From the NCBI GenBank assembly GCA_025358235.1, contig JANYKH010000248.1, positions 1 through 7,985 on the forward strand: a stretch of DNA of 7,985 nucleotides, given 5' to 3'. This DNA comes from Chloroflexota bacterium. Its GTDB lineage: Bacteria; Chloroflexota; Dehalococcoidia; Dehalococcoidales; RBG-16-60-22. The position numbers were made by a program, and so were the translations under genes. Position 1 is the first letter of the stretch, and each line of letters starts with the position of its first letter. Below, piece by piece: positions 1 through 5,894 of this stretch. Under the pieces are notes generated by a model that worked only from the letters and a program-made list of their open reading frames with translations, had not been told where the DNA came from and did no database searches.

Positions 1-37
1 CGAGGCGTTTTACAAAGACTGTCAGACAGCCAAGAAT

Positions 38-63
38 AGATTCCATCCTTCGACGAAATGATG
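38..63. repeat. Degenerate copy of the ATTCC...GGAATGA repeat
   Basis: Aligned without gaps to the intact element at 135-160, 20 of 26 bases are identical by eye. Both begin AGATTCCA and end in ATGA-T/C-G. Mismatches fall mostly in the stem arms, so this copy no longer forms a good hairpin. It looks like a decayed family member lying about 100 bases from the intact one. Confidence 0.55.
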
Positions 64-83
64 ATAATGCCCCATCACCTTAA

Positions 84-107
84 TCCTCTCCCTCGGCGGG
101 GAGAGGA
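84..107. repeat. CCTCTCCC-family hairpin repeat
   Basis: The arms TCCTCTCCC (84-92) and GGGAGAGGA (99-107) are perfectly complementary over 9 bp around a six-base loop. The left flank TAAT and right flank CAATAG resemble the flanks of other members of this family in the window: TAAC before 2864 and CAATAG after 5963. There is no T-run, so it is unlikely to be a simple terminator. It reads as a dispersed REP-like intergenic element. Confidence 0.65.
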
Positions 108-134
108 CAATAGACTGGAAAGAAAGCCGAATGT

Positions 135-160
135 AGATTCCAGCCTCCGCTGGAATGACG
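135..160. repeat. ATTCC...GGAATGAC-family hairpin repeat
   Basis: A perfect 8-bp stem is formed by ATTCCAGC (137-144) and GCTGGAAT (149-156) around the loop CTCC, followed by the typical GACGG tail. The same layout recurs with different arm sequences at 2777-2797. This kind of short palindrome is common in intergenic regions of several bacterial lineages. Its role here (REP-like element, mRNA end or folding element) cannot be read from sequence alone. Confidence 0.7.
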
Positions 161-202
161 GGGGTGGGGACAGAGTTTGGAGAGTCGTGGGTTAAGGCCA
201 TG

Positions 203-247
203 AGATTGCCGCGTCATCCCGATTGCATCGGGATTCCTCGCAATGAC
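203..247. repeat. Nested palindromic intergenic repeat
   Basis: The inner stem ATCCCGAT (216-223) / ATCGGGAT (227-234) is perfect around TGC. The outer arms ATTGC (205-209) and GCAAT (240-244) are also complementary. The element is flanked by GAG on the left and GAC on the right, matching the familiar GTCATTGCGAG...GCAATCTC intergenic repeat when read on the minus strand. About ten bases on, a GGAATGACGG tail (254-263) suggests part of another repeat lies directly adjacent. Confidence 0.65.
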
Positions 248-291
248 ACCAAAGGAATGACGGGGTGGTGGATTTTGGACGATTCAGGGGG

Positions 292-297
292 TATAAT
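292..297 (+). promoter_or_regulatory. Candidate -10 box for the NYN/radical SAM unit
   Basis: A perfect TATAAT lies about 60 bases before the proposed TTG start, predicting transcription from roughly position 304. No good -35 hexamer is present at 16-18 bases upstream; the best candidates are poor matches, so this is a -10-only call. If correct, the GTG at 265 would lie upstream of the transcript and could not be the start codon. Confidence 0.4.
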
Positions 298-345
298 GGG
301 CGAGTTAGGAAGATAAAGAAAAGTATTTTGACGTACTCGAATCTC

Positions 346-351
346 AGGGAG
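346..351 (+). promoter_or_regulatory. Ribosome binding site that decides the NYN gene start
   Basis: AGGGAG lies six bases before an in-frame TTG at 358. The in-frame ATG at 373 has no purine-rich site before it. The GTG at 265 sits beside repeat sequence and upstream of the TATAAT box. The site therefore favours TTG 358 as the start. Confidence 0.55.
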
Positions 352-357
352 AGCCGT

Positions 358-948
358 TTGTCTGACAAAGTCATGATTTTCATTGACGGGAGTAACCTTT
401 ATCACTCCCTCAAGAATAATTTGGGGCGCACCGATCTGGATGTGGGCAAGTTTGCCCGCAAACTGCTGGGCCGCCGCCGCCTGACCCGCATCTACTATTA
501 CAACGCCAAAGTGGGCCAGCGCGAGGAACCGGAACGTTACCGCGCCCAGCAAACTTTCTTCAACACCGTCAGCGCCGTGCCCTACTGCGAGCTCAAGCTG
601 GGCAGACTGGTCTACAACAACTGGCCGAATTCACCGCCTTATGAAAAAGGCATCGATATCCAGCTGGCTACAGACATGATCACCCACAGCTACAAAAACA
701 ATTTCGACGTCGCCGTGCTGGTAGCCGGAGACAACGATTACGTGGGCGCGGTGCAGGCCGTGAAAGATAACGGGAAACACGTGGAAATCGCTTTGTTCGG
801 TAAATTAGGATCGTCACGGGCTTTAAGAGAATGCGCAGATAAAGTGCATGTCATCAACGCTCGCTTTTTAGAAGACTGCTGGAAACAGAACATACGCAGG
901 AATGTCCAAACACCCCCCCAGGAAAGGCCGGAACCCATCCAGCAATGA
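358..948 (+). CDS. NYN domain (LabA/DUF88-like, PIN-fold) protein
   Basis: From the proposed TTG start this is a 196-residue protein made almost wholly of one NYN domain, a PIN-like nuclease fold family thought to act on RNA. The first strand and loop read MIFIDGSNLY (residues 6-15), with the conserved acidic D10 and N13. A second motif, KGIDIQLATDM (97-107), carries D100 and D106. A third, LVAGDNDY (121-128), carries D125 and D127. These acidic residues form the expected metal-binding cluster, so the site looks intact. The tail after about residue 175 is basic, then proline- and glutamine-rich. No signal peptide or membrane segment is seen; it should be cytoplasmic. A GTG at 265 would add 31 residues without family likeness, translated partly from repeat-adjacent sequence, and I reject it. 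The gene overlaps the next gene by 47 bases. The RNA substrate is unknown. Confidence 0.85.
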   Translation: MSDKVMIFIDGSNLYHSLKNNLGRTDLDVGKFARKLLGRRRLTRIYYYNAKVGQREEPERYRAQQTFFNTVSAVPYCELKLGRLVYNNWPNSPPYEKGIDIQLATDMITHSYKNNFDVAVLVAGDNDYVGAVQAVKDNGKHVEIALFGKLGSSRALRECADKVHVINARFLEDCWKQNIRRNVQTPPQERPEPIQQ

Positions 949-2506
949 ACGGCTGGCCCACGAGCAGGGCACCGTTTACCGGGACTGGGGCGGCCGCCTA
1001 CCCATCGGGCTCGTTTACCCCAACAGCTATTTCGTGGGTATGTCCTCATTGGGATATCAGACAATCTACCGGCTGCTTAACGATACCCCCGGCATAGTCT
1101 GCGAACGCGCTTTCTGGGAAAAGAACAATTCCGTCCGTACACCAGCGCTGTCTGTCGAATCCGAACGCCCTCTGAACGATTTCGCCGTACTGGCTTTTTC
1201 ACTGTCTTACGAACTGGACTATTTCAACATCCCCCGCATTCTGGAGGCGGCCGGTATTCCGGTTTACGCCGCGGAGCGGGATGAAACCCATCCGCTGATC
1301 ATCGCCGGGGGGCCGTGCGTCTCGGCGAACCCCCTCCCCGTGGCCCCCTTCTTCGATGCGATATGTGTCGGCGAGGCCGAGGCCATACTACCGGCCCTGA
1401 TGCCGGTGATAGCCGACAGCTCCGGCGCGCACCGCCAGGATACGTTGATTGAGATTGCCCGGATTCCGGGAATTTACGTGCCGCAGGTACCGCCGGAAAA
1501 ACCGGTTTCACGGCAGTGGGTCAAAGACCTTGACGCGTACAGGGTGACATCATCAGTGCTGACGCCAGACACCGAACTCGGCGACCTATACATGGTGGAG
1601 GTGGAGCGGGGCTGCGGGTGGGGGTGCCGTTTCTGCCTGCTGTGTTCCGCTTTCAGACCCATGCGGTCGCACAAAGCGGAGAAAATCCTGGAATACGCCC
1701 GCGAGGGGCTGGAATTCCGCAAAAGGATGGGGCTGGTAGGCCCGGCCGTCACCGACCACCCTCAGATTGAGCAAATTCTGGGGGGGCTGCGGGAGATGGG
1801 GGCGGAAATATCCATCAGCTCACTGCGCCTGACCACGCTCACGCCGCAACTGCTGGAATACATGGGCGAGGGCGGCATCAAGACAATTACGGTCGCGCCC
1901 GAGGCCGGCACCCAGCGCCTGCGGGAAGTGATTAAAAAAGAAATCACCGAAGACCAGATCATGGAAGCGGTGGCCTTGGCCGCCGCGCGGTCCATGCAAT
2001 TAAAGTTTTATTTCATGGTGGGACTGCCCTCTGAGACCGACGAAGACGTCTCAGAGATTGCCCGACTGACTCTGCGCGTCAAAGCTGCTGCCGATAAATA
2101 CGGCAAGGGACGGCGGATCACGGTCAACCTCTCGCCGTTTGTGCCCAAGGCGGGGACGCCATTCCAGTGGCTGCCCATGGCGCCGGTGTCTGAAATAGAA
2201 CGGCGCATCGACATTATCCAGGGCTATCTGTCCGGCGCCGGCATCAAGGCTAATGTTGAGGGCCCCGCCTGGAGCGAAGTGCAGGCCGCGCTGGCCCGCG
2301 GCGACGAACGCCTGGCGAAGGTGATGGCGGAAATGCCTTCCGTCTCTTTCTCCCACTGGCAAAAAGGGATGAAAAATCACGGCATTGACATCAACGAGAC
2401 GGTGCATCAACAGTGGCCGGTCAAACAAAAACTGCCATGGTCGATGATCGATCCCGGGGTCAGCCCGGAAAAACTGAAGCGGGAACTGGAATCGGCCGGT
2501 TTCTGA
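902..2506 (+). CDS. B12-binding-like/radical SAM protein (TIGR03960-like)
   Basis: A 534-residue cytoplasmic iron-sulfur protein. The N-terminal part (about 30-200) looks like a cobalamin-binding-like domain, with YPNSYFVGMSSLG, the AGGP motif at 135-138 and GEAE at 157-160. The radical SAM core follows. Its cluster motif is C238-x3-C242-x2-C245 in the sequence GCGWGCRFC; these cysteines would bind the 4Fe-4S cluster that cleaves S-adenosylmethionine. Further core motifs are TVAPEAGTQRLR, FYFMVGLPSETDED and the family-typical SPFVPKAGTPFQW. No HxxG-type B12-ligand motif is obvious, so cobalamin binding is not proven. The overall pattern resembles the uncharacterised TIGR03960 family, whose reaction is unknown. 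The start ATG overlaps the NYN gene by 47 bases. AGGA abuts the ATG directly, so initiation probably depends on coupling to upstream translation. A run of seven C residues lies at 913-919, just inside the gene. Confidence 0.85.
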   Translation: MSKHPPRKGRNPSSNERLAHEQGTVYRDWGGRLPIGLVYPNSYFVGMSSLGYQTIYRLLNDTPGIVCERAFWEKNNSVRTPALSVESERPLNDFAVLAFSLSYELDYFNIPRILEAAGIPVYAAERDETHPLIIAGGPCVSANPLPVAPFFDAICVGEAEAILPALMPVIADSSGAHRQDTLIEIARIPGIYVPQVPPEKPVSRQWVKDLDAYRVTSSVLTPDTELGDLYMVEVERGCGWGCRFCLLCSAFRPMRSHKAEKILEYAREGLEFRKRMGLVGPAVTDHPQIEQILGGLREMGAEISISSLRLTTLTPQLLEYMGEGGIKTITVAPEAGTQRLREVIKKEITEDQIMEAVALAAARSMQLKFYFMVGLPSETDEDVSEIARLTLRVKAAADKYGKGRRITVNLSPFVPKAGTPFQWLPMAPVSEIERRIDIIQGYLSGAGIKANVEGPAWSEVQAALARGDERLAKVMAEMPSVSFSHWQKGMKNHGIDINETVHQQWPVKQKLPWSMIDPGVSPEKLKRELESAGF

Positions 2507-2585
2507 GGCCGACCATGAATAGGATTCTGCGGCAAGACACGAGCGCGAGCGAGACGAATTAGTTGTTTGAAAGCGCCATCCCATT

Positions 2586-2643
2586 TATCCCCTTCCAGTA
2601 TCAAAATTGGTATTAAAACCGGGACTGTTTTACTGGAAGGGGA
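2586..2643. repeat. Long-loop inverted repeat with CCCCTTCCAGTA arms
   Basis: Arms CCCCTTCCAGTA (2589-2600) and TACTGGAAGGGG (2631-2642) are perfectly complementary over 12 bp. Inside the 30-base interior is a second perfect 6-bp stem, TAAAAC / GTTTTA, around CGGGACT. The left arm is preceded by TAT and the right arm is followed by AAATG. A sister element with related arms lies at 5895-5968. The element lacks coding capacity. It could be a REP/MITE-type dispersed repeat or a transcript-end structure. Confidence 0.6.
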
Positions 2644-2719
2644 AATGATTTTTATAAGGGCTTTGCTCCCGGTTGCGATACGGGACCTGCGGCCTCATTC
2701 ACCTGAATCCCCACCCCAT

Positions 2720-2740
2720 CCCGCTCCCAGTTTGAGCGGG
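2720..2740. repeat. Small GC-rich hairpin
   Basis: CCCGCTC (2720-2726) and GAGCGGG (2734-2740) are perfectly complementary around the loop CCAGTTT. There is no following T-run (GCGATTATTTGG follows), so this is a weak terminator candidate at best. It may belong to the neighbouring repeat cluster. Confidence 0.4.
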
Positions 2741-2776
2741 CGATTATTTGGAAATAGCCAAAGTACGGGTACCTGG

Positions 2777-2797
2777 ATTCTGGATCAAGTCCAGAAT
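2777..2797. repeat. ATTCTGGA-type hairpin repeat
   Basis: ATTCTGGA (2777-2784) and TCCAGAAT (2790-2797) form a perfect 8-bp stem around TCAAG. The flanks GG before and GAC after match the layout of the element at 135-160: GATTCC-arm, loop, arm-GGAATGAC. The arms differ but the terminal ATTC/GAAT and the GAC tail are kept, as expected for a palindromic family under stem-preserving drift. Confidence 0.65.
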
Positions 2798-2863
2798 GAC
2801 AACGGAGAAGCTGAAAGCCGGTGGTGATGATGCGCTGGCGGGCTTAGTGTCCCCTCAAACTAA

Positions 2864-2886
2864 CCCTCTCCCTCAAGGGTAGAGGG
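2864..2886. repeat. CCCTCTCCC-family hairpin repeat
   Basis: CCCTCTCCCT (2864-2873) pairs with AGGGTAGAGGG (2876-2886), leaving one bulged T. The left flank TAA and right flank CAAAAG resemble the copy at 84-107 (TAAT and ACAATAG). No T-run follows. Confidence 0.6.
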
Positions 2887-2951
2887 CAAAAGAAGGGATT
2901 TTAACCCGTTTACTGGTAAAAAGGCCAGGTCAAATCCTGACTTTCCACCTC

Positions 2952-2981
2952 TTGAAACGCGCATATTTCATCGTTTATTCT
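2952..2981 (+). promoter_or_regulatory. Possible promoter of the FAD oxidoreductase gene
   Basis: TTGAAA (2952-2957, 5 of 6 consensus) and TATTCT (2976-2981, 4 of 6) are separated by 18 bases. Transcription would begin near 2988, leaving a leader of about 23 bases that contains the AAGGA ribosome site (2999-3003) seven bases before the ATG. The -10 match is only moderate. Confidence 0.35.
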
Positions 2982-3010
2982 AATAACATCGGTCATTTAA
3001 GGATAAATCG

Positions 3011-4522
3011 ATGAAAAACAAGCAAAAAAGACAGTCGATGATAATTATTGGGGCGGGGATGGGGGGTCTGGCGGCGGGCGTTTACGGCCAGATGAACGGC
3101 TACCGAACGGAAATATTTGAACTGCACACCCTGCCGGGCGGCCAGTGCACCGCCTGGAAACGGCAGGGCTACACTTTTGACGCTTGCATCCATCACCTCT
3201 TCGGCTGTGCGCCCGGTTCCCCTATTTATGATATGTGGCAGGAAATGGGGGCGATGCCCCGCGAGTTGGTCATGCCGCAGGAATGTACCAGCGTCAGCAC
3301 CCTCGACGGGAAGATGTTTGTTGATTATTATGACTCCCGTAAACTGGAAGAGCACATGAATAAACTTTCCCCGAACGATTCCAAAGTAATCCATGATTAT
3401 GTCAAGGGGATTCAGGCTTTTACCAAACACGACACGATGGCCGCCATGTTCACCGGCAAGAAAAGCGACATCTTAAAACTGCTGCCCGGTCTGTTTTCCA
3501 TAGCCAAATGGATGAAACCCACCATGCAGCAGGTGGCCGACCGTTTTGAAGACCCGTTCTTACAGAAAGCCTTCCCCCTGCTGGTTTATTCCATGCCGGA
3601 CAGCCCCGCCTTCCTCCACCTCGCCCGGCACGGCTACGGCAACAGCCGCAATATCCAGTGGCCGGTGGGAGGCGCGCTGGAATTTTCACAATCTATCGCT
3701 AAAAAGTATGAATCGCTGGGCGGTAAAATCCATTACCGCGCCAGAGTGGCGCAGATAATCGTCGAAAACGACAAAGCCATGGGCGTGAAGTTGACGGACG
3801 GCACGGAACACCAGGCGGACATCGTGATATCCAACGCGGACGGACGCCGCACTATCATGGACATGCTGGGAGGCAAATATGTTAACGATCAGGTGCGGGA
3901 AAGCTGCGGCGAACCGCCTGACGAGAGCATGATGGCGGTCAGTGTATATCTCGGGGTAAAAAGAGACCTCACCAAAGAACCATCGGCGATGATTCTCCTG
4001 CTGGACAAGCCGGAAATGATCGCCGGGCATGAGCATAAAAACCTGGAGATGCAGTTGTTCGGCTTTGATAAGACGATGGCGCCCGCCAGAAAGGGAGTCA
4101 TTAAAGTAGAACTGCATTCCAAATATTCCTACTGGAAACAACTCCATGAAGACCGGGCTAAATATAAAGCTGAAAAAGATCAGGTGACTGAACAGGTGAT
4201 CGCCATACTGGAAAGGCGATTCCCCGGCCTGCGGAATCAAATCGAAGTAAAGGATGTGACCACGCTGGTCACCTGGGAGCGTTACATGGGCGGCACCCAC
4301 GGCTGGACCAATATGCCGAAGCGGAAATTCACCTTCAGCATCATCGGCAATTCCGGAAAAGAAGAGTATGACCGGACACTGCCCGGCCTGGCCAATTTTT
4401 ACTTTTGCGGGGTCTGGGCGACCAATATAGGCGCGCTGTTCATGAACGCCCAATCAGGCAAGAAAATAGTGCAGGCTATCTGCAAAGAGGACGGTATAAA
4501 GTTCGCGGCGACCACGAATTAA
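3011..4522 (+). CDS. FAD-dependent oxidoreductase, phytoene desaturase superfamily
   Basis: A 503-residue flavoprotein of the CrtI/COG1233 type. The N-terminal dinucleotide-binding fold reads MIIIGAGMGGLAAG, with the glycine motif GAGMGG at 14-19 and the ribose-binding acidic E37 ending the second strand. LPGGQCTAW follows, as in carotenoid desaturases and isomerases. Near the C-terminus, VTTLVTWERYMGGTHGW and the second FAD motif FCGVW (465-469), followed by ATNIGALFMNAQSG, match the superfamily pattern. No signal peptide or transmembrane helix is evident; such enzymes are often peripheral membrane proteins. The ATG at 3011 has AAGGA at good spacing. No phytoene synthase, prenyl transferase or other carotenoid gene is in the window, so the substrate is unknown and the carotenoid link is by superfamily only. 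It stands alone between a repeat-rich gap and the separately promoted guaB3-type gene. Confidence 0.85.
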   Translation: MKNKQKRQSMIIIGAGMGGLAAGVYGQMNGYRTEIFELHTLPGGQCTAWKRQGYTFDACIHHLFGCAPGSPIYDMWQEMGAMPRELVMPQECTSVSTLDGKMFVDYYDSRKLEEHMNKLSPNDSKVIHDYVKGIQAFTKHDTMAAMFTGKKSDILKLLPGLFSIAKWMKPTMQQVADRFEDPFLQKAFPLLVYSMPDSPAFLHLARHGYGNSRNIQWPVGGALEFSQSIAKKYESLGGKIHYRARVAQIIVENDKAMGVKLTDGTEHQADIVISNADGRRTIMDMLGGKYVNDQVRESCGEPPDESMMAVSVYLGVKRDLTKEPSAMILLLDKPEMIAGHEHKNLEMQLFGFDKTMAPARKGVIKVELHSKYSYWKQLHEDRAKYKAEKDQVTEQVIAILERRFPGLRNQIEVKDVTTLVTWERYMGGTHGWTNMPKRKFTFSIIGNSGKEEYDRTLPGLANFYFCGVWATNIGALFMNAQSGKKIVQAICKEDGIKFAATTN

Positions 4523-4551
4523 AACCGTTTAAGTAATATTTGTTCATTTTT

Positions 4552-4583
4552 AAGTAGGCTGAAACCCCTTTTCGGCTTGACTT
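4552..4583. promoter_or_regulatory. Imperfect dyad overlapping the GuaB3 gene -35 box
   Basis: GCTGAAA (4558-4564) pairs with TTTCGGC (4570-4576) with one G-T pair around CCCCT. The stem can extend outward to AAGT (4552-4555) / ACTT (4580-4583) with a bulged base. It is not followed by a T-run, so it is a weak terminator candidate for the upstream gene. Its right arm covers the TTGACT -35 hexamer, so it could be an operator instead. This is a reading of geometry only. Confidence 0.35.
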
Positions 4584-4605
4584 TAAAAGGTGGTGTTGAT
4601 ATAGT
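4577..4605 (+). promoter_or_regulatory. Sigma-70 type promoter of the GuaB3 gene
   Basis: TTGACT (4577-4582) and TATAGT (4600-4605) each match consensus at 5 of 6 positions and are separated by exactly 17 bases. Transcription should begin near 4612, leaving a leader of only about 15 bases. That leader holds the AAGGA ribosome site (4616-4620), six bases before the ATG. Confidence 0.75.
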
Positions 4606-4626
4606 CTTTCTTTAAAAGGACTGAAA

Positions 4627-5775
4627 ATGACAATGCAGAAAGAGTTCAAAACACTCCGGCACGCTTACGGCTTCGACGAAGTCGCCATTGTGCCCGGTGA
4701 CGCCACCCTCAATCCGGACCAGACCAACATCGAGATGAAGATCGGGGAATTTGTCTTCCAGGTGCCGATTATGGCTGCGGCGATGGACGGCGTAACCGAT
4801 GTGAAGATGGCCATCACCATGGGCAAACTCGGCGGTTTGGCCGTACTGAACCTGGAAGGCGTCCAGGCCCGTTACAAGAACCCGGCGGAAATCCTGGCAC
4901 GCATCGCAGGAACGCCACAATCTGAAATAACCGCCCTGATGCAGAGCATCTACGCGGAACCGATCAAGGAAAACCTGATCGGGGAACGCATTCAACAGAT
5001 AAAGAAAGCCGACGGCATTTGCGCAGTCGCGGTAACACCGACCAACGCCAAACGCTACGCCACGATCTGCGCCGATGCCGGTGCGGATATTTACGTCGTC
5101 GCCTCCACCGTGACCAGCGCCCGCCACATTTCCAAGAGCTATCACGGTCTGGTTTTCTCTGAATTACGCAATTCCATCCCGATGCCGCTTGTGGTAGGCA
5201 ACTGCGTGAGCTACGGCGCCTGTCTTGAACTGATGCAGACCGGAGTTGCCGGTGTCCTCATCGGGGTAGGCCCCGGAGCCGCCTGCACCTCCCGCACGGT
5301 GCTCGGAGTCGGCGTGCCGCAGATTACCGCCACTATTGACTGCGCGGCAGCCCGCGACGAATACCTGCGCGAATCCGGCCGATATGTGCCCATTATCACC
5401 GACGGCGGTTTCCGCAACGGCGGCGACATTTGCAAAGCCATGGCGGCCGGCGCTGACGGCGTCATGCTTGGTTCAATTGTGGCGCAGGCCAAGGAAGCAC
5501 CCGGACTCGGATATCACTGGGGCATGGCTAACCCCCACCCCGCTCTGCCCCGCGGCACCCGCATTAAAGTGGGCACCACCGGCAGCCTGGAACAGATCAT
5601 GTTTGGCCCCAGTTCCGTCACGGACGGCAGCCAGAACCTGGTGGGCGCACTGCGCACCTGCATGGGAATTTGCGGCGCATCGACGATTGCAGAAATGCAC
5701 CAGGTTGAAATGGTCATCGCTCCGGCGATTGTTACGGAAGGCAAGTCCTGGCAGATGGCCCAGCGCGGCGGCTAG
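4627..5775 (+). CDS. guaB3: GuaB3-family IMP dehydrogenase-related protein
   Basis: A 382-residue (beta/alpha)8-barrel protein of the IMP dehydrogenase/GMP reductase superfamily, placed in purine nucleotide metabolism (IMP to XMP with NAD+ reduction for true IMP dehydrogenases). MAAAMDGVTD is at 49-58. The catalytic loop GVGPGAACTSR holds the nucleophile C220, followed by VLGVGVPQ. The phosphate-binding segment is DGGFRNGGD, starting at D259, with AAGADGVMLGS after it. Canonical GuaB is about 480-500 residues and carries two CBS domains after the first hundred residues. Here that insertion is absent, giving the usual GuaB3 length. The late region (HWGMANPHPALPRGTRI, VGTTGSLEQIMFGPSS and DGSQNLVGALRTCMG) also follows the GuaB3 pattern, not GuaB. 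GuaB3 members occur in Actinobacteria and Cyanobacteria, and work on cyanobacterial members supports IMP dehydrogenase activity. Activity here is inferred. The gene has its own promoter and terminator. Confidence 0.88.
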   Translation: MTMQKEFKTLRHAYGFDEVAIVPGDATLNPDQTNIEMKIGEFVFQVPIMAAAMDGVTDVKMAITMGKLGGLAVLNLEGVQARYKNPAEILARIAGTPQSEITALMQSIYAEPIKENLIGERIQQIKKADGICAVAVTPTNAKRYATICADAGADIYVVASTVTSARHISKSYHGLVFSELRNSIPMPLVVGNCVSYGACLELMQTGVAGVLIGVGPGAACTSRTVLGVGVPQITATIDCAAARDEYLRESGRYVPIITDGGFRNGGDICKAMAAGADGVMLGSIVAQAKEAPGLGYHWGMANPHPALPRGTRIKVGTTGSLEQIMFGPSSVTDGSQNLVGALRTCMGICGASTIAEMHQVEMVIAPAIVTEGKSWQMAQRGG

Positions 5776-5798
5776 AAACAATCAATTTAATAAAACAG

Positions 5799-5829
5799 AA
5801 CGGGCCCGACCAAGTCGGGCCCGTTTTTT
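5799..5829 (+). terminator. Intrinsic terminator of the GuaB3 gene
   Basis: AACGGGCCCGAC (5799-5810) and GTCGGGCCCGTT (5814-5825) form a perfect 12-bp stem around CAA, followed by a T-run to 5829. It lies 23 bases after the TAG stop codon. The A-rich sequence before the left arm would let it work partly on the minus strand too. Confidence 0.92.
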
Positions 5830-5894
5830 AATGTGTCCCGGGAGGACGAAGCCGAACGAAGCAATCTGGCCACGGGCAAATCGGGAATTTTTAC

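Larger units (their letters stand above)
1..357. other. Non-coding leader region with palindromic repeats
   Basis: I see no credible gene here. The stretch holds a short dyad (CTGTC-A-GACAG, 19-29), a degenerate ATTCC-type repeat copy (38-63), a CCTCTCCC-type hairpin (84-107), an intact ATTCC-type hairpin (137-156), a nested palindrome (203-247) and a perfect TATAAT box (292-297). The end of any upstream gene must lie outside the window. Open frames crossing this part on either strand run straight through the palindromes and have no convincing ribosome binding site, so I treat them as chance. Confidence 0.7.
2507..3010. other. 504-base non-coding gap with hairpin repeats
   Basis: No credible gene. 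An 86-codon open frame at 2567-2827 crosses three hairpins, has no ribosome binding site and has no family likeness. The gap holds a long hairpin (2589-2642), a 7-bp hairpin (2720-2740), an ATTCC-type repeat (2777-2797), a CCCTCTCCC-type repeat (2864-2886) and a plausible promoter for the next gene near the right end. No clear T-tailed terminator follows the radical SAM gene. Confidence 0.7.

Noticed and set aside
38..247. CRISPR array from the repeated palindromes near the left edge
   Set aside because: Repeats are unlike one another except for one decayed pair, spacing is irregular and no cas gene is present.
214..552. 112-codon minus-strand open frame
   Set aside because: It overlaps the NYN domain coding sequence and reads into the palindromes at 203-247.
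2051..2584. 177-codon minus-strand open frame
   Set aside because: It is antisense to the C-terminal half of the radical SAM gene, which carries clear family motifs. No upstream ribosome site.
2720..2740. Terminator of the radical SAM gene
   Set aside because: The stem is only 7 bp, has no T-run and lies over 200 bases past the stop codon.
2567..2827. 86-codon plus-strand open frame in the gap after the radical SAM gene
   Set aside because: It is translated across three hairpin repeats, has no ribosome site and shows no domain-like sequence.
3686..4453. 255-codon minus-strand open frame
   Set aside because: It is antisense to the FAD oxidoreductase, whose FAD motifs make the plus strand the coding one. 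No family likeness on the minus strand.
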